DNA of 61,541 nucleotides from Bacteroidales bacterium (GTDB lineage: Bacteria; Bacteroidota; Bacteroidia; Bacteroidales; P3), in the NCBI GenBank assembly GCA_017618625.1, contig JAFZTV010000031.1, positions 1 through 61,541 of the forward strand. Reading direction: 5' to 3'. This document shows, piece by piece, positions 32,668 through 41,572 of this stretch. A program made the translations under genes and the position numbers. Numbering within the stretch: position 1 is the first letter of the stretch; the number at the start of each line of letters is the position of its first letter. Under the pieces are notes generated by a model that made no database searches, had not been told where the DNA came from, and saw nothing but the letters and a program-made list of their open reading frames with translations.

Positions 32668-34668
32668 TTAGAACAAACCTTCAAGCACGTCGTCGTCCAC
32701 CAGGTTCGGCATCGTCACCTTCAACTCGGGGCATATCTCCATCGCTCGTTTGATGGCGAACATCGCTCCCTCGTTTCTTGCCCAGCTGCGGCGGCTTATG
32801 CCGTTGTTCACGTCCCAGTGCAGCATCATGCGCAGGCGGTGGTCGCAAGCCTCGCTGCCGTCCAGCACCATGCCGAATCCGCCGTTCATCACCTCGCCCC
32901 AGCCAACGCCGCCGCCGTTATGGATGGATACCCATGTGGCGCCGCGGAACGAGTCGCCTATGACGTTCTGCACGGCCATGTCGGCGCAACGGTTCGAGCC
33001 GTCGTATATGTTCGAGGTCTCGCGGAACGGGCTGTCCGTGCCGCTCACGTCGTGGTGGTCGCGGCCCAGCACTATCGGGGCGCTTATCTCGCCCTTCTTG
33101 ATGGCTTCGTTAAAGCGGGCGGCTATCTTGGTGCGTCCTTCGCAGTCGGCATAGAGGATGCGTGCCTGCGAGCCCACCACCAGGTGGTTCTCCTTGGCGC
33201 CCTTTATCCACTGTATGTTGTCGTGCATCTGCTGCTGTATCTCCTTCGGTGCGGTGGCCGCAATCTCGCCCAGCACCTCCATGGCTATGTGGTCGCTCTT
33301 GTCCAGGTCTTCTGGCTTGCCGCTCGTACACACCCAGCGGAACGGGCCGAAGCCGTAGTCGAAGCACATCGGGCCCATGATGTCCTGCACATACGAGGGG
33401 TAGCGGAAAGCCGTCTTGTCGGCGTTCCAGATGTCCGCTCCAGCGCGCGAGCTCTCCAGCAGGAACGCGTTGCCGTAGTCGAAGAAATACATGCCTTTTG
33501 CCGTAAGCTTGTTCACGGCTGCCACATGGCGACGCAGGCTCTCCTGCACCTTCTCTTTGAACAGTTCGGGCTTCTCGGCCATCATCACCTTGGCCTCCTC
33601 GAAGCTGACTCCTACGGGGTAGTATCCGCCTGCCCACGGGTTGTGCAGCGAGGTCTGGTCCGACCCGAGGTCCACCTGTATGCCCTTCTCGGCGCAGTAT
33701 TCCCACAGGTCCACCACGTTGCCCTGATAAGCGAAACTCTTGGCGATTTTCTCGCTGCGGGCTTTGTTCACCGCCACGAACAGCTCGTCTAAGTTATCGT
33801 GCACCTCGTCCACCCAGCCCTGCGTGTAGCGCTTCTGTGTGGCCGATGGATTGATTTCCGCCGTAATCGACACCACTCCGGCTATGTCGCCGGCTTTGGG
33901 CTGTGCGCCGCTCATGCCGCCGAGGCCGGCGGTGATAAACAGCTTGCCTGCCGTGCCGCCGCCAAGCTTACGCGCAGCGTTCAGCACCGTGATAGTCGTG
34001 CCGTGCACTATGCCCTGCGGGCCGATATACATATACGAGCCAGCCGTCATCTGGCCGTACTGCGTCACTCCCAGCGCGTTGTATCTCTCCCAGTCGTCGG
34101 GTTTCGAGTAGTTCGGTATCATCATGCCGTTCGTCACCACCACCCTCGGGGCGTCCTTATGGCTCGGGTACAATCCCATCGGGTGGCCGCTGTACATCAC
34201 CAGCGTCTGCTCGTCGGTCATCTCGCTGAGGTATTTCATGACGAGGCGGTACTGAGCCCAGTTCTGAAACACCGCTCCGTTGCCGCCGTAGGTTATCAGC
34301 TCGTGCGGGTGCTGCGCCACCGCCGGGTCGAGGTTGTTCTGTATCATCAGCATGATGGCCGCAGCCTGACGGCATTTCGCCGGATATTCCTCTATCGGTC
34401 GGGCATACATCTTGTAGGTCGGACGCAGACGGTACATGTATATGCGGCCGTATTTCTTCAACTCCTCTGCAAACTCCTTCGCCAGCATCTTGTGGTGCTT
34501 TGCTGGGAAGTAACGCAGGGCGTTGCGGATTGCCAGTTTCTTCTCTGCCGGCGTCAGTATGTCCTTGCGCTTCGGCGCGTGGTTCACCGTTGTGTCATAG
34601 GCCTGTGGTTCTGGCAGCGGGTCGGGAATGCCCATCCGCAGTTCGTTCTGAAATTCTTCGAGTGTCAT
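32668..34668 (-). CDS. hutU: Urocanate hydratase
   Basis: A 666-aa NAD+-dependent urocanase, which converts urocanate to imidazolonepropionate in histidine breakdown. Family marks are SGHPMGLYPSHKDAPRVVVTNGMMIPNY near residues 160-187, the Gly-rich ITAGLGGMSGAQPKAGDIAG near 246-265, and the active-site Cys region MCFDYGFGPFRWVCTSG near 436-452. GRDHHDVSGTDSPFRET and a C-terminal HNGGGVGWGEVMNGGFGMVLDGS follow. Length matches the longer Bacteroidales/eukaryote-like form. No hutI, ftcD or fchA is adjacent. It has its own promoter. Confidence 0.95.
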   Translation of the reverse strand: MTLEEFQNELRMGIPDPLPEPQAYDTTVNHAPKRKDILTPAEKKLAIRNALRYFPAKHHKMLAKEFAEELKKYGRIYMYRLRPTYKMYARPIEEYPAKCRQAAAIMLMIQNNLDPAVAQHPHELITYGGNGAVFQNWAQYRLVMKYLSEMTDEQTLVMYSGHPMGLYPSHKDAPRVVVTNGMMIPNYSKPDDWERYNALGVTQYGQMTAGSYMYIGPQGIVHGTTITVLNAARKLGGGTAGKLFITAGLGGMSGAQPKAGDIAGVVSITAEINPSATQKRYTQGWVDEVHDNLDELFVAVNKARSEKIAKSFAYQGNVVDLWEYCAEKGIQVDLGSDQTSLHNPWAGGYYPVGVSFEEAKVMMAEKPELFKEKVQESLRRHVAAVNKLTAKGMYFFDYGNAFLLESSRAGADIWNADKTAFRYPSYVQDIMGPMCFDYGFGPFRWVCTSGKPEDLDKSDHIAMEVLGEIAATAPKEIQQQMHDNIQWIKGAKENHLVVGSQARILYADCEGRTKIAARFNEAIKKGEISAPIVLGRDHHDVSGTDSPFRETSNIYDGSNRCADMAVQNVIGDSFRGATWVSIHNGGGVGWGEVMNGGFGMVLDGSEACDHRLRMMLHWDVNNGISRRSWARNEGAMFAIKRAMEICPELKVTMPNLVDDDVLEGLF

Positions 34669-34705
34669 AGTTTTATTGTTATTTATTGTTTTCTGTTTGA
34701 GATTG

Positions 34706-34713
34706 CAAAGTTA
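34706..34713 (-). promoter_or_regulatory. -7 element for hutU
   Basis: Reverse-strand TAACTTTG matches the consensus, 38 bp before the ATG at 34668. A clear -33 element is not visible. Confidence 0.5.
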
Positions 34714-34826
34714 CGAAAATCCCACGATTATTGACACATCCGCCCCATTATATTTATTATATTTGCTTCCCTCCGCTCTCCCTCCGCCTTTCCACCGCTC
34801 CCCACTCACCCTCTAACCACCCAATC

Positions 34827-35113
34827 CCAACCCCAACCGTCGCCCTCCCCAACCCCACGGTTGCCGCCATCCAACCCCATCGTCACCCTCCCCAACCCCA
34901 ACCGTTGCCGCCACCCAACCCCAACCGTTGCCGTTCCCAACCCCAACAGTCGCCCTCACCAACCCCCACGGTTGCCGCAATCCATCCCCGCCGTTGCCGC
35001 ACACTATCCCCGCCGTTGCCGTTCCCAACCCCAACAGTCGCCCTCATCAACCCCCACGGTTGCCGCAATCCATCCCCACGGTTGCCGCAATCCATCCCCA
35101 CGGTTGCCGTCGG
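34827..35113. repeat. 22-bp period tandem array, about 13 units
   Basis: Units such as CCATCCCCACGGTTGCCGCAAT and CCAACCCCAACAGTCGCCCTCA repeat every 22 bp (21-23 in a few). This is twice the 11-bp period of the other arrays. It is strongly C-rich on the plus strand. It occupies the 744-bp gap between hutU and recO. Proline-rich or glycine-rich open frames through it are repeat artefacts. Confidence 0.9.
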
Positions 35114-35163
35114 TATGCCCGAGACCGTTTTTACACTGTCCCGCCGTTGGCCTTACATCGGCT

Positions 35164-35207
35164 TAACTCAAAAGGTGAGCAGAAGGTGAGCAGAAGGTGA
35201 GCAAAAC
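35164..35207. repeat. Short 11-bp array, three to four units
   Basis: GTGAGCAGAAG (35175-35185), the identical GTGAGCAGAAG (35186-35196) and GTGAGCAAAAC (35197-35207) follow a diverged unit at 35164-35174. The remaining gap to recO (35208-35413) is T/C-rich with weak 11-12-bp spacing of TTTGCACC-like motifs at 35350-35400; no gene is seen. Confidence 0.8.
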
Positions 35208-35413
35208 CTGTAACTATAAAAAGTTGAACTACAGCTCGTTATAAGCCCTAAAATGCCTGTTTTTTGCACACTTTTTAAGGCTTATTATCCGCATTCTCAG
35301 CTATATAGCTTTTCGATTTTCTCCGCCACTTTTACCGTTTTTTCGATGCTTTTGCACCTCTTTTTGCACCACTTTTCGCACCCCCTCTCGCAGCCTCTCT
35401 CTCCCCTCTCCTC

Positions 35414-36220
35414 TCACGACAAAACGGAGTGCAGAATTTCGTGCGACTTGAAGTTCCCGAAATAGCTGAGGTGATGCTTGTAGTAGTCGATAAGCACCGC
35501 TATGAGCCGTGTGCGAATCTGCGTGCTGTACATGGGTGTCGCTCCGTCTGAGTAAATTGCCGCAAGGTAGTTGTGAAGCGCAATGCTCAGGTCGTCCGAA
35601 ATCAGGTCCGACTCCACCGGCGTTGTCATATCCAGCACCGACCCGCTAACAAACCGCCCTTCCGATATGCTGAACGACGGCTCCCTGACGCTGTGGTTGT
35701 CCAGCGGCGCGATGCCTAGGTGTTTCGCTATTGTCACCAAAAACACTATCGGCAGCGATTGTACACTCGAATGTCCCTGTGATTCCGTACATTCCGATTC
35801 CGCCGAACACTCCGACTCCTCCGAGAACACCGTCCGCCGCCTATGGCTGTTCAGCCCCACAAACACCTCCACAACATACCTGAACAGCTCTGGCATCGGC
35901 TCTCCCTCGCGCAGCGTGCGGTAAAGCAGTTCGTCCATAAAAAAAAGCAATGCGTTCGACACCTGGTCGAAATCCACCGCTGGCGCCAGTGGTGTGTACT
36001 CTTTAATGTAGTTCAGCGACGTCCGCGGGTTGTCGTAAACCACCATGTCCAGCCACGAAAGCGGTTGCAGCAGTGCCTGCCTCACGCGGCTGCTGGGTTT
36101 CCGCACCCCTTTCACGATATATGACCGCACCCCTAGCCGTTCGGTGAAAACCTTCACTATAAGCGAGCTTTCGGAATATGGTGTTGTGTGCAGGACCAGT
36201 CCCTGTGTGGCGACAAGCAT
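35414..36220 (-). CDS. recO: DNA repair protein RecO
   Basis: A 268-aa RecO, starting MLVATQGLVLHTTPYSESSLIVKVFTE. The N-terminal OB fold (1-~80; YIVKGVRKPSSRVRQALLQPL) is followed by a helical domain (DELLYRTLREGEPMPELFRYV). RecO loads RecA onto SSB-coated gaps with RecR. The start at 36220 (not further upstream) places it 2 bp after the porZ stop. A two-copy hexapeptide insert, ESECSA/ESECTE, sits near residue 135, coded by an 18-bp duplication. Last gene of the gmk-mre-porZ operon. Confidence 0.9.
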   Translation of the reverse strand: MLVATQGLVLHTTPYSESSLIVKVFTERLGVRSYIVKGVRKPSSRVRQALLQPLSWLDMVVYDNPRTSLNYIKEYTPLAPAVDFDQVSNALLFFMDELLYRTLREGEPMPELFRYVVEVFVGLNSHRRRTVFSEESECSAESECTESQGHSSVQSLPIVFLVTIAKHLGIAPLDNHSVREPSFSISEGRFVSGSVLDMTTPVESDLISDDLSIALHNYLAAIYSDGATPMYSTQIRTRLIAVLIDYYKHHLSYFGNFKSHEILHSVLS

Positions 36221-36222
36221 GG

Positions 36223-38538
36223 TTATTTTATGACTAATATTTTGCCTACCGACTTGTTGTGCCCCTCTTCGTCCGACGCGAACACGAAATACACCCCTGT
36301 GCTCACGCGTTCCCCCGAGTTGCTGCGTATGTTCCATATCGCCTGGCCGCCGTCGGCGCGTGTGCTATATACCACATGTCCGGCCTCGTCGGTGATGTGC
36401 ACTATCGCGTTTCGCGTGAATCCGCGCATGGCCACAGGCCCGTCGTACTCGGGTCTCACGGGGTTGGGGAACACATGTATCTTCTTCTCCGGCTCCGCTT
36501 CGGCGTAGGTCGCCGTCGAGCGGTACGACTGCAATCCCATGTCCGTCCCTATGAACACCTCTCCCGTCACAGGATGAATCCCCAAGGCTATAATCTTGTT
36601 CGAGAACAACGGGCTGTTCACGGTGGTGAAGTTCTCAATCTGTTCCAATCCGTTCGACGAAAGCAGGTACAGGCCGCCTGCGGCGGTGCCTATCCATTTG
36701 CGGTTCGCCCCGTCCACCGCTATTGCCGTTATCGACTCATACGCCAGCAGATATTCCACCAGCTCCCCTTCCGAGAACAGTATGTTCGAGCAGGCCACCG
36801 TCGACAACTCTCCGTTTCCTCCGTTGTCAAACGCCTTGTAGCAGTCATATATCACCTTTATGCCCTTGTCCGTCCCTATCCATATATGCCCGTTCTGGTC
36901 TTGCACCATGCAGTTGACCATCTGGGTTTGAAGACGGCTTCCCTGGTTGGGGTCAACCCATGCAATCAGGTCGCCTCCGTTGTGCACGAATATTCTGTTG
37001 TTTCGACCCGAAAACCAAAGATAACCCGTCACCGTGTCGAATATGAGGTTGTTCGTCAGCGTGCCGTTCACCACGCTGGCGGTGTTGAAGGCTTGCCATG
37101 TGCCGTCCGAGTAGTGTGCCACCAGCCCGTTGTCCGATGTCGTGTTGAGCATCCACAGTGTGCCGTTCCAGTCGTACGCCACCGAGCCTATGCGCAGCGT
37201 GCTGAACCCTCCGCTCACGTACGCATCCAGCGTCCCGTCGCTGTTCGAGGTGTCATACACTTTTTTCACCGCATAGTTCTCTGTCTCCACGATGCCGCAG
37301 CCCCACGATGCCGCCGAGAGTATTCGCTTGTCGTTCGGGTTCTCCGCCACATCGACAATGTCGTAAATCCATGTTGTCCAGTTCGACTTGTCGAGCTGGT
37401 CCCACTTGTGGTCTTTGTATATGTATATGTTTGCGTCAAGATATAGGCTCGCATTCACGCCCGACTTGCCGCCGGGGCATACCGCAACTCCGCCCGTGAT
37501 GGGGCGTATCCGATATACATTGTCCGACACAGGCCCTTCGGGTGCCGTGCTGAACATCGACCCGTTTTCATCCACAACAACCATTCTTCCCCAGTCGTGT
37601 CCTATCCACAGACGCCCGTCCGATGTCACTATCGCGTCGTGCGCCAGCATGTCGCCATACATAAATTCTTTCTGCGTCCGCATCAGCTCTCCCTCCGCCG
37701 AATACACCGCCACCGAGTCCCACATCGACACCACCAGCATCGTGTCGCACGCCTTCATCGACATCACCTCGCCTCGTGTCACAACTTGCATCCCATCCTC
37801 CGTCTCCATGTAAACGGTCAGCATCGACGGGTCAGTCGTTATGGCTGTCGCCGCCAGCCGCCCTCCGACGGCCGCCAGCCGTTGTGCTTTCGCCGTGTCC
37901 CAGGGGGCTGCGGTGTTCGCCGTCCACGTGCCTTCGAGGTTGAGATATTTGGTGTTCTTCGGCGCATGCATAAGTCCTTTGGAGGTGGCTGCGTATATGA
38001 GCGAGTCGGTGACCGCCACGTCATACACGGCGCAGTTCGCCGAATACTCATCCGAGAAATAATAGGTGTCCTCTATCTCTTTTCGTGTGATGTTTATCAC
38101 CACAATACCGAATCCACAGGCAAGGTAGGCCTTGTTCCCGTTGAAGGCGATGGAGTTGATGCTCTTGTCGCCAGAATAGACCCACTGTTTGATGCCCGAT
38201 ATGTTGAAGGTGTTGTCGTTTTGCAGTATGTCAATGTTGCCGTTGCTGTAGGCCACGAATAGCGAGCGCGTGTGGCGGTCGTATGCAATGGTGCTTATCC
38301 CTACGTCGCTGAGCCCGTTCCCCTTGGCTATCGGGTTTACTGTCATGTCCTCTTTGTCGTAGTAGAAAAGCCCCCTGTCGCTGGCTCCGTATATGCGGGT
38401 TTGCGCGTCCACCACGTGCTTTATCTTGTTGTACGACAAGTACGATGTCCACTGCCCTATACGTTGGGCTGATGCCGTACTCCCCGTCATGAGCAGCACG
38501 GCCAGCACGAGAGGTGTTATTGCGCGGTAGTGTCTCAT
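36223..38538 (-). CDS. porZ: Type IX secretion system protein PorZ-like
   Basis: A 771-aa secreted protein with a signal peptide (MRHYRAITPLVLAVLLMTGSTASAQ). RIGQWTSYLSYNKIKHV begins two seven-bladed two-component-regulator-type propellers (YGASDRGLFYYDKED, IWIGTDKGIKVIYD, WIGTAAGGLYLLSSNGLEQI). The end is a beta-sandwich sorting-like domain (KIHVFPNPVRPEYDGPVAMRG...GVYFVFAS...KILVIK). PorZ is part of the T9SS attachment complex that anchors cargo to A-LPS. The ATG at 38538 overlaps the mreD stop by 4 bp. Confidence 0.88.
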   Translation of the reverse strand: MRHYRAITPLVLAVLLMTGSTASAQRIGQWTSYLSYNKIKHVVDAQTRIYGASDRGLFYYDKEDMTVNPIAKGNGLSDVGISTIAYDRHTRSLFVAYSNGNIDILQNDNTFNISGIKQWVYSGDKSINSIAFNGNKAYLACGFGIVVINITRKEIEDTYYFSDEYSANCAVYDVAVTDSLIYAATSKGLMHAPKNTKYLNLEGTWTANTAAPWDTAKAQRLAAVGGRLAATAITTDPSMLTVYMETEDGMQVVTRGEVMSMKACDTMLVVSMWDSVAVYSAEGELMRTQKEFMYGDMLAHDAIVTSDGRLWIGHDWGRMVVVDENGSMFSTAPEGPVSDNVYRIRPITGGVAVCPGGKSGVNASLYLDANIYIYKDHKWDQLDKSNWTTWIYDIVDVAENPNDKRILSAASWGCGIVETENYAVKKVYDTSNSDGTLDAYVSGGFSTLRIGSVAYDWNGTLWMLNTTSDNGLVAHYSDGTWQAFNTASVVNGTLTNNLIFDTVTGYLWFSGRNNRIFVHNGGDLIAWVDPNQGSRLQTQMVNCMVQDQNGHIWIGTDKGIKVIYDCYKAFDNGGNGELSTVACSNILFSEGELVEYLLAYESITAIAVDGANRKWIGTAAGGLYLLSSNGLEQIENFTTVNSPLFSNKIIALGIHPVTGEVFIGTDMGLQSYRSTATYAEAEPEKKIHVFPNPVRPEYDGPVAMRGFTRNAIVHITDEAGHVVYSTRADGGQAIWNIRSNSGERVSTGVYFVFASDEEGHNKSVGKILVIK

Positions 38539-39053
38539 TTTGTCCGTCTCTTGTGGTTGAACAGCATCTGCCATATTAAGACCAGCACCAGCGTGGCCAG
38601 CGTGGTGAGCACCGATGAGAGGAGTATTTTGAATATGTCGGCAAAGTTGAAATAGTCGAGCATGAAGAATACCAGCGAGTGGATGAACAGCAGCAGCGCG
38701 GAGTAGTAGATAAAAAACTGCGGCGCTACGCTGTATATGCTCGGTGTGTCGATTGATATGTCCTCGCCGCGTGTGATGATTTTCTCGGCAAACATGATGC
38801 GGCAGAACGCCATCACCGTGGTGGCGCAGGCATGGAATCCCAGCATGTTCGAGCACACGTCTATGCTAAGTCCCAGCACGAAGCCAATCAACAGCGTGGG
38901 TATGCGTCCCACTCGGTTCGGAAGCATCAGTATGAACATGGCATACAGCATAGGACTGATGTATCCGCCGAGATATATATTGTTCAAGACAAACAGTTGA
39001 ATGACTATCAGCGCTATGAAGCGTAGTATATTTCGTATAATTAGGCCTCGCAT
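38535..39053 (-). CDS. mreD: Rod shape-determining protein MreD
   Basis: A 172-aa inner-membrane protein with five to six TM helices. Typical content includes NNIYLGGYISPMLYAMFILMLPN and LIGFVLGLSIDVCSNMLGFHACATTVMAF. With MreC it links the MreB cytoskeleton to the elongasome. It lies 7 bp after mreC and overlaps porZ by 4 bp. Confidence 0.88.
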   Translation of the reverse strand: MRGLIIRNILRFIALIVIQLFVLNNIYLGGYISPMLYAMFILMLPNRVGRIPTLLIGFVLGLSIDVCSNMLGFHACATTVMAFCRIMFAEKIITRGEDISIDTPSIYSVAPQFFIYYSALLLFIHSLVFFMLDYFNFADIFKILLSSVLTTLATLVLVLIWQMLFNHKRRTK

Positions 39054-39060
39054 GGTCTTT

Positions 39061-39891
39061 TTATTTTTCGGGTAGTGCTTGTATCAGGGCGTCCTGCTCG
39101 CGACGGAATCGGTTTTCGACTATATACACGTGTCCGAGTTTGTTGAAGTCGGTCGAAAGCCTGATTTTTATCTCATAGAATCCGTTGTTTTTCTCTGAGT
39201 CGAACGACTCGACATATCCCACGGGTATCCCCTCTGGGAAATCGTTGGCCATGCCGGAGGTGACTATCGTGTCGTTCTTGAAAAGTTTGTATGTTGTGGG
39301 TATGTCTATGACTGTGGCGTATCGGTAGTCTTTTCCGTCCCACTGCAGCGTTCCGTTGGTCTTTGTGCGGCGCACGCTCACACTGTGCTGGCTTGACAAA
39401 TGTATCACAGGCATGACCGTCGCAAAGTTCTTGGTGCAGTTCAGCACCACGCCTACGACTCCTTGTGGCGAGATGACTGCCATGTCCGGGTGAACTCCGT
39501 GTGAACTGCCCTTGTTTATCATTAGGTAGTTGTTGCGTTTCGTCCACGTGTTTTTGATGACCTTGGCTTCGGTGTAGGTGTAGCGTTGGTTGTAAACGGT
39601 GTCGTCCACGACAAACGACGGTGTCGTGTATGAGAGGTACGACTCGCTTAGGTGGGCACGGAGTCTGGCGTTTTCCGCGGCAAGTTTTTCGTTTTCTGCT
39701 TTAAGGGAGAAATACTCTCCGAACGATGATATCTGCGACGACCACGACCCCACTACTGCCGTTGTCCACCCTAGCACCACCGAACGCTGGTAGTGGGTGT
39801 TCTGCACCATAAGTACTATGGATGCCGCCAGCAGGGCGAGAAACACGAGCATGTAGTCGAGACGTTTCAGCAGTTCGAGCAGGTGTCGCAT
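39061..39891 (-). CDS. mreC: Rod shape-determining protein MreC
   Basis: A 276-aa bitopic protein. A TM helix (residues ~12-30) is followed by a coiled coil (EYFSLKAENEKLAAENARLRAHL, 57-79). A two-lobe beta domain follows (NYLMINKGSSHGVHPDMAVISPQGVVGVV, SSQHSVSVRRTKTNGTLQWDG, TIVTSGMANDFPEGIPVGYV). MreC organises PBP2/RodA in the periplasm. Preceded by gmk (2-bp gap). mreB, mrdA and rodA are not nearby. Confidence 0.92.
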   Translation of the reverse strand: MRHLLELLKRLDYMLVFLALLAASIVLMVQNTHYQRSVVLGWTTAVVGSWSSQISSFGEYFSLKAENEKLAAENARLRAHLSESYLSYTTPSFVVDDTVYNQRYTYTEAKVIKNTWTKRNNYLMINKGSSHGVHPDMAVISPQGVVGVVLNCTKNFATVMPVIHLSSQHSVSVRRTKTNGTLQWDGKDYRYATVIDIPTTYKLFKNDTIVTSGMANDFPEGIPVGYVESFDSEKNNGFYEIKIRLSTDFNKLGHVYIVENRFRREQDALIQALPEK

Positions 39892-39893
39892 AG

Positions 39894-40463
39894 TTATTGA
39901 TTCAAAAATTTGTCAATCACTTTCACGGTCTCGTCGATTGCGGTCTGCAGGTCGTCGTTCACGATTGTCACGTCGAACGACGAGCCCTCTTTGAGTTCCA
40001 ACTCGGCACGGCCAAGACGTTTCTTGATGGCCTCTTCCGTCTCGGTGCCGCGATTGCGCAGGCGCTGCTCCAGCACCTCGATGCTTGGCGGCTTTACAAA
40101 TATCGATAGTGCCGCGTCGCCGAAATAGCGTTTCAGGTTCTGGCCACCCATCACATCCACGTCGAACACTATGACGTGCCCGTTGTCCCAGATGCGGTCG
40201 ATTTCCGACTTCAGAGTGCCGTAGCACAGCCCTTGGTAAACTTCTTCCCATTCCAGGAATTCGCCTTTGGCGGCACGCTCCTTGAAGTCGTCATACGAGA
40301 TGTAGTAATAGTCCACCCCGTCCTTCTCACCCTCTCTCGGACTCCGCGATGTGGCGGATATCGAGAATTCAAAGCAGTCGTAGCGTTTGCTCAGATGTTT
40401 GATGATTGTCGTCTTGCCCGAGCCCGACGGGGCTGAGAATAGAATGGCTTTGCGGTTGTCCAT
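39894..40463 (-). CDS. gmk: Guanylate kinase
   Basis: A 189-aa kinase converting GMP to GDP. The P-loop SAPSGSGKTT is at residues 9-18, the GMP-binding STR/SRSPREGEKDGVDYYY region at 40-54, and EWEEVYQGLCYGT at 71-83. Normal length. Second gene in the six-gene operon, 4 bp after the P/E-rich gene. Confidence 0.97.
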   Translation of the reverse strand: MDNRKAILFSAPSGSGKTTIIKHLSKRYDCFEFSISATSRSPREGEKDGVDYYYISYDDFKERAAKGEFLEWEEVYQGLCYGTLKSEIDRIWDNGHVIVFDVDVMGGQNLKRYFGDAALSIFVKPPSIEVLEQRLRNRGTETEEAIKKRLGRAELELKEGSSFDVTIVNDDLQTAIDETVKVIDKFLNQ

Positions 40464-40467
40464 GGTG

Positions 40468-41430
40468 TCAGAATTTGCGGTCGAGTATCTTGTTGAAGGT
40501 CTTCACCTCGATTGAGTCCATGTTCCAGCTGTATTGCTGGGCCACCTCGCTTATGTAGTTGATTGCTTCGTCTCGGTTGTCGATGGCGTTGAGGCGGAGG
40601 ATGAAGTCTGTATAGGCTCGCATGTTGTTGTGGAACAATGCGCCGACAAAACTGAATTTGTCGTTAATGTTGATGACCGTGCGTAGGTCGGTGACTTTGT
40701 GTGCAGACACCTGTTGCGACAGTTTGTCGCCCAGTCCTGAATGGTTCTGCTCGAATTTGTCGCCTATGGTCTGAGGATGCTTGCCATCCTGGTTCTTCGA
40801 CAGGTATTCAAACAGCGACAGCTCTTGATTGTTAGGCTTATCTTCGGTCTCTTTCTTCGGCTCTGCTGCCTCGGGCTTGGGTTCGGGCTCGCGCATCGTC
40901 TCGACTTTGGCTTCGGGCTGTGGTGCTGGCTCAGGTTGTGGTTCGAGTACTGGTTCAGGCTCTGGTTCAGGTTGAGTCTCCGGCTGTGCTTCTGCTATTG
41001 GTTCGGGTGTAGGCTCCGCTTCCACGGTTGGCTCGGGCTCGGGGACGGTGGCTTCTTCGACCACTTTCTCTTCCTCAACCTCGGGCTCGATTGCCGTCGT
41101 GTTTTCTGGTTCCGTTGCGGCTGGCTCATCGGAGAAAAGCGCGTCATAGCCGTCTTCTTGTACATCGTTCATTATCGGCTGGGCAACGCTCTCCACCTCC
41201 TCGCTCCTCTCTGCGGGTGCAAACATCGGCTCGGCAGCAGGATTTCCCTCTCTCACCATTGCCTCGACGGTTGTGGTTTGCAGCGTGCTCACATACGAAT
41301 ACATCTCCCGTAGGCGCTCCAAAATAATATCTTTCTCTATCAGCGGCAGGCCTTTTTCGTCTATAGACATGCCGTCAATCATTTTCTCCATTGCCGACAA
41401 ACGGCTTTTAAGCTCATTCCGATATTCCAT
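40468..41430 (-). CDS. Hypothetical protein with Pro/Glu repeat linker, gmk operon
   Basis: A 320-aa cytoplasmic protein without TM or signal. A short N-terminal helical part (1-~70) is followed by a long Pro/Glu/Ala low-complexity linker (~95-205, PEPEPV- and QPEPEP-type repeats). A conserved C-terminal domain follows (~205-320: [56 protein letters not shown]). The C-terminal domain recurs in Bacteroidota proteins of unknown function. First gene of the operon with gmk, mreC, mreD, porZ and recO, spaced 4 bp from gmk. Confidence 0.8.
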   Translation of the reverse strand: MEYRNELKSRLSAMEKMIDGMSIDEKGLPLIEKDIILERLREMYSYVSTLQTTTVEAMVREGNPAAEPMFAPAERSEEVESVAQPIMNDVQEDGYDALFSDEPAATEPENTTAIEPEVEEEKVVEEATVPEPEPTVEAEPTPEPIAEAQPETQPEPEPEPVLEPQPEPAPQPEAKVETMREPEPKPEAAEPKKETEDKPNNQELSLFEYLSKNQDGKHPQTIGDKFEQNHSGLGDKLSQQVSAHKVTDLRTVININDKFSFVGALFHNNMRAYTDFILRLNAIDNRDEAINYISEVAQQYSWNMDSIEVKTFNKILDRKF

Positions 41431-41463
41431 GGCGAACTATATTAAGAATGCGTTAATCAGATA

Positions 41464-41484
41464 ATTAGCATACTAAATGCTAAT
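41464..41484 (-). promoter_or_regulatory. Palindrome upstream of the gmk-mre-porZ operon
   Basis: ATTAGCAT and ATGCTAAT are separated by 5 bp, giving an 8-bp perfect inverted repeat 34 bp upstream of the first ATG (41430). It could be an operator; no known regulator site is recognised. Confidence 0.3.
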
Positions 41485-41508
41485 TGTTACAGGTTGTAAA
41501 AATAGCAA

Positions 41509-41539
41509 TTTAATACCACATTTTCAGCATGGTATTAAA
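41509..41539 (-). terminator. Terminator-like hairpin after the PHP phosphatase gene
   Basis: A 10-bp AT-rich stem (41509-41518 with 41530-41539) with an 11-nt loop. On the minus strand it is followed by AATTGCTATTTTT. Confidence 0.55.
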
Positions 41540-41572
41540 AGATTTAATCAACAGCCGTTGATAAGTCTTGTT

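Noticed and set aside
34827..35113. Possible CRISPR array
   Set aside because: Units are contiguous at 22 bp without unique spacers, and no cas genes are nearby.
34731..35200. Long Pro/Thr/Asn-rich (plus) and Gly/Trp-rich (minus) open frames
   Set aside because: They run through the 22-bp C-rich array and reflect its composition; several frames are open at once, as expected for such DNA.
35241..35285. ATAAGCC ... GGCTTAT inverted repeat as a recO terminator
   Set aside because: Only 7 bp of stem with a 31-nt loop, and 130 bp past the recO stop.
36259..37446. 395-codon plus-strand open frame
   Set aside because: Antisense of porZ, whose propeller repeats and sorting-domain motifs are convincing on the minus strand.
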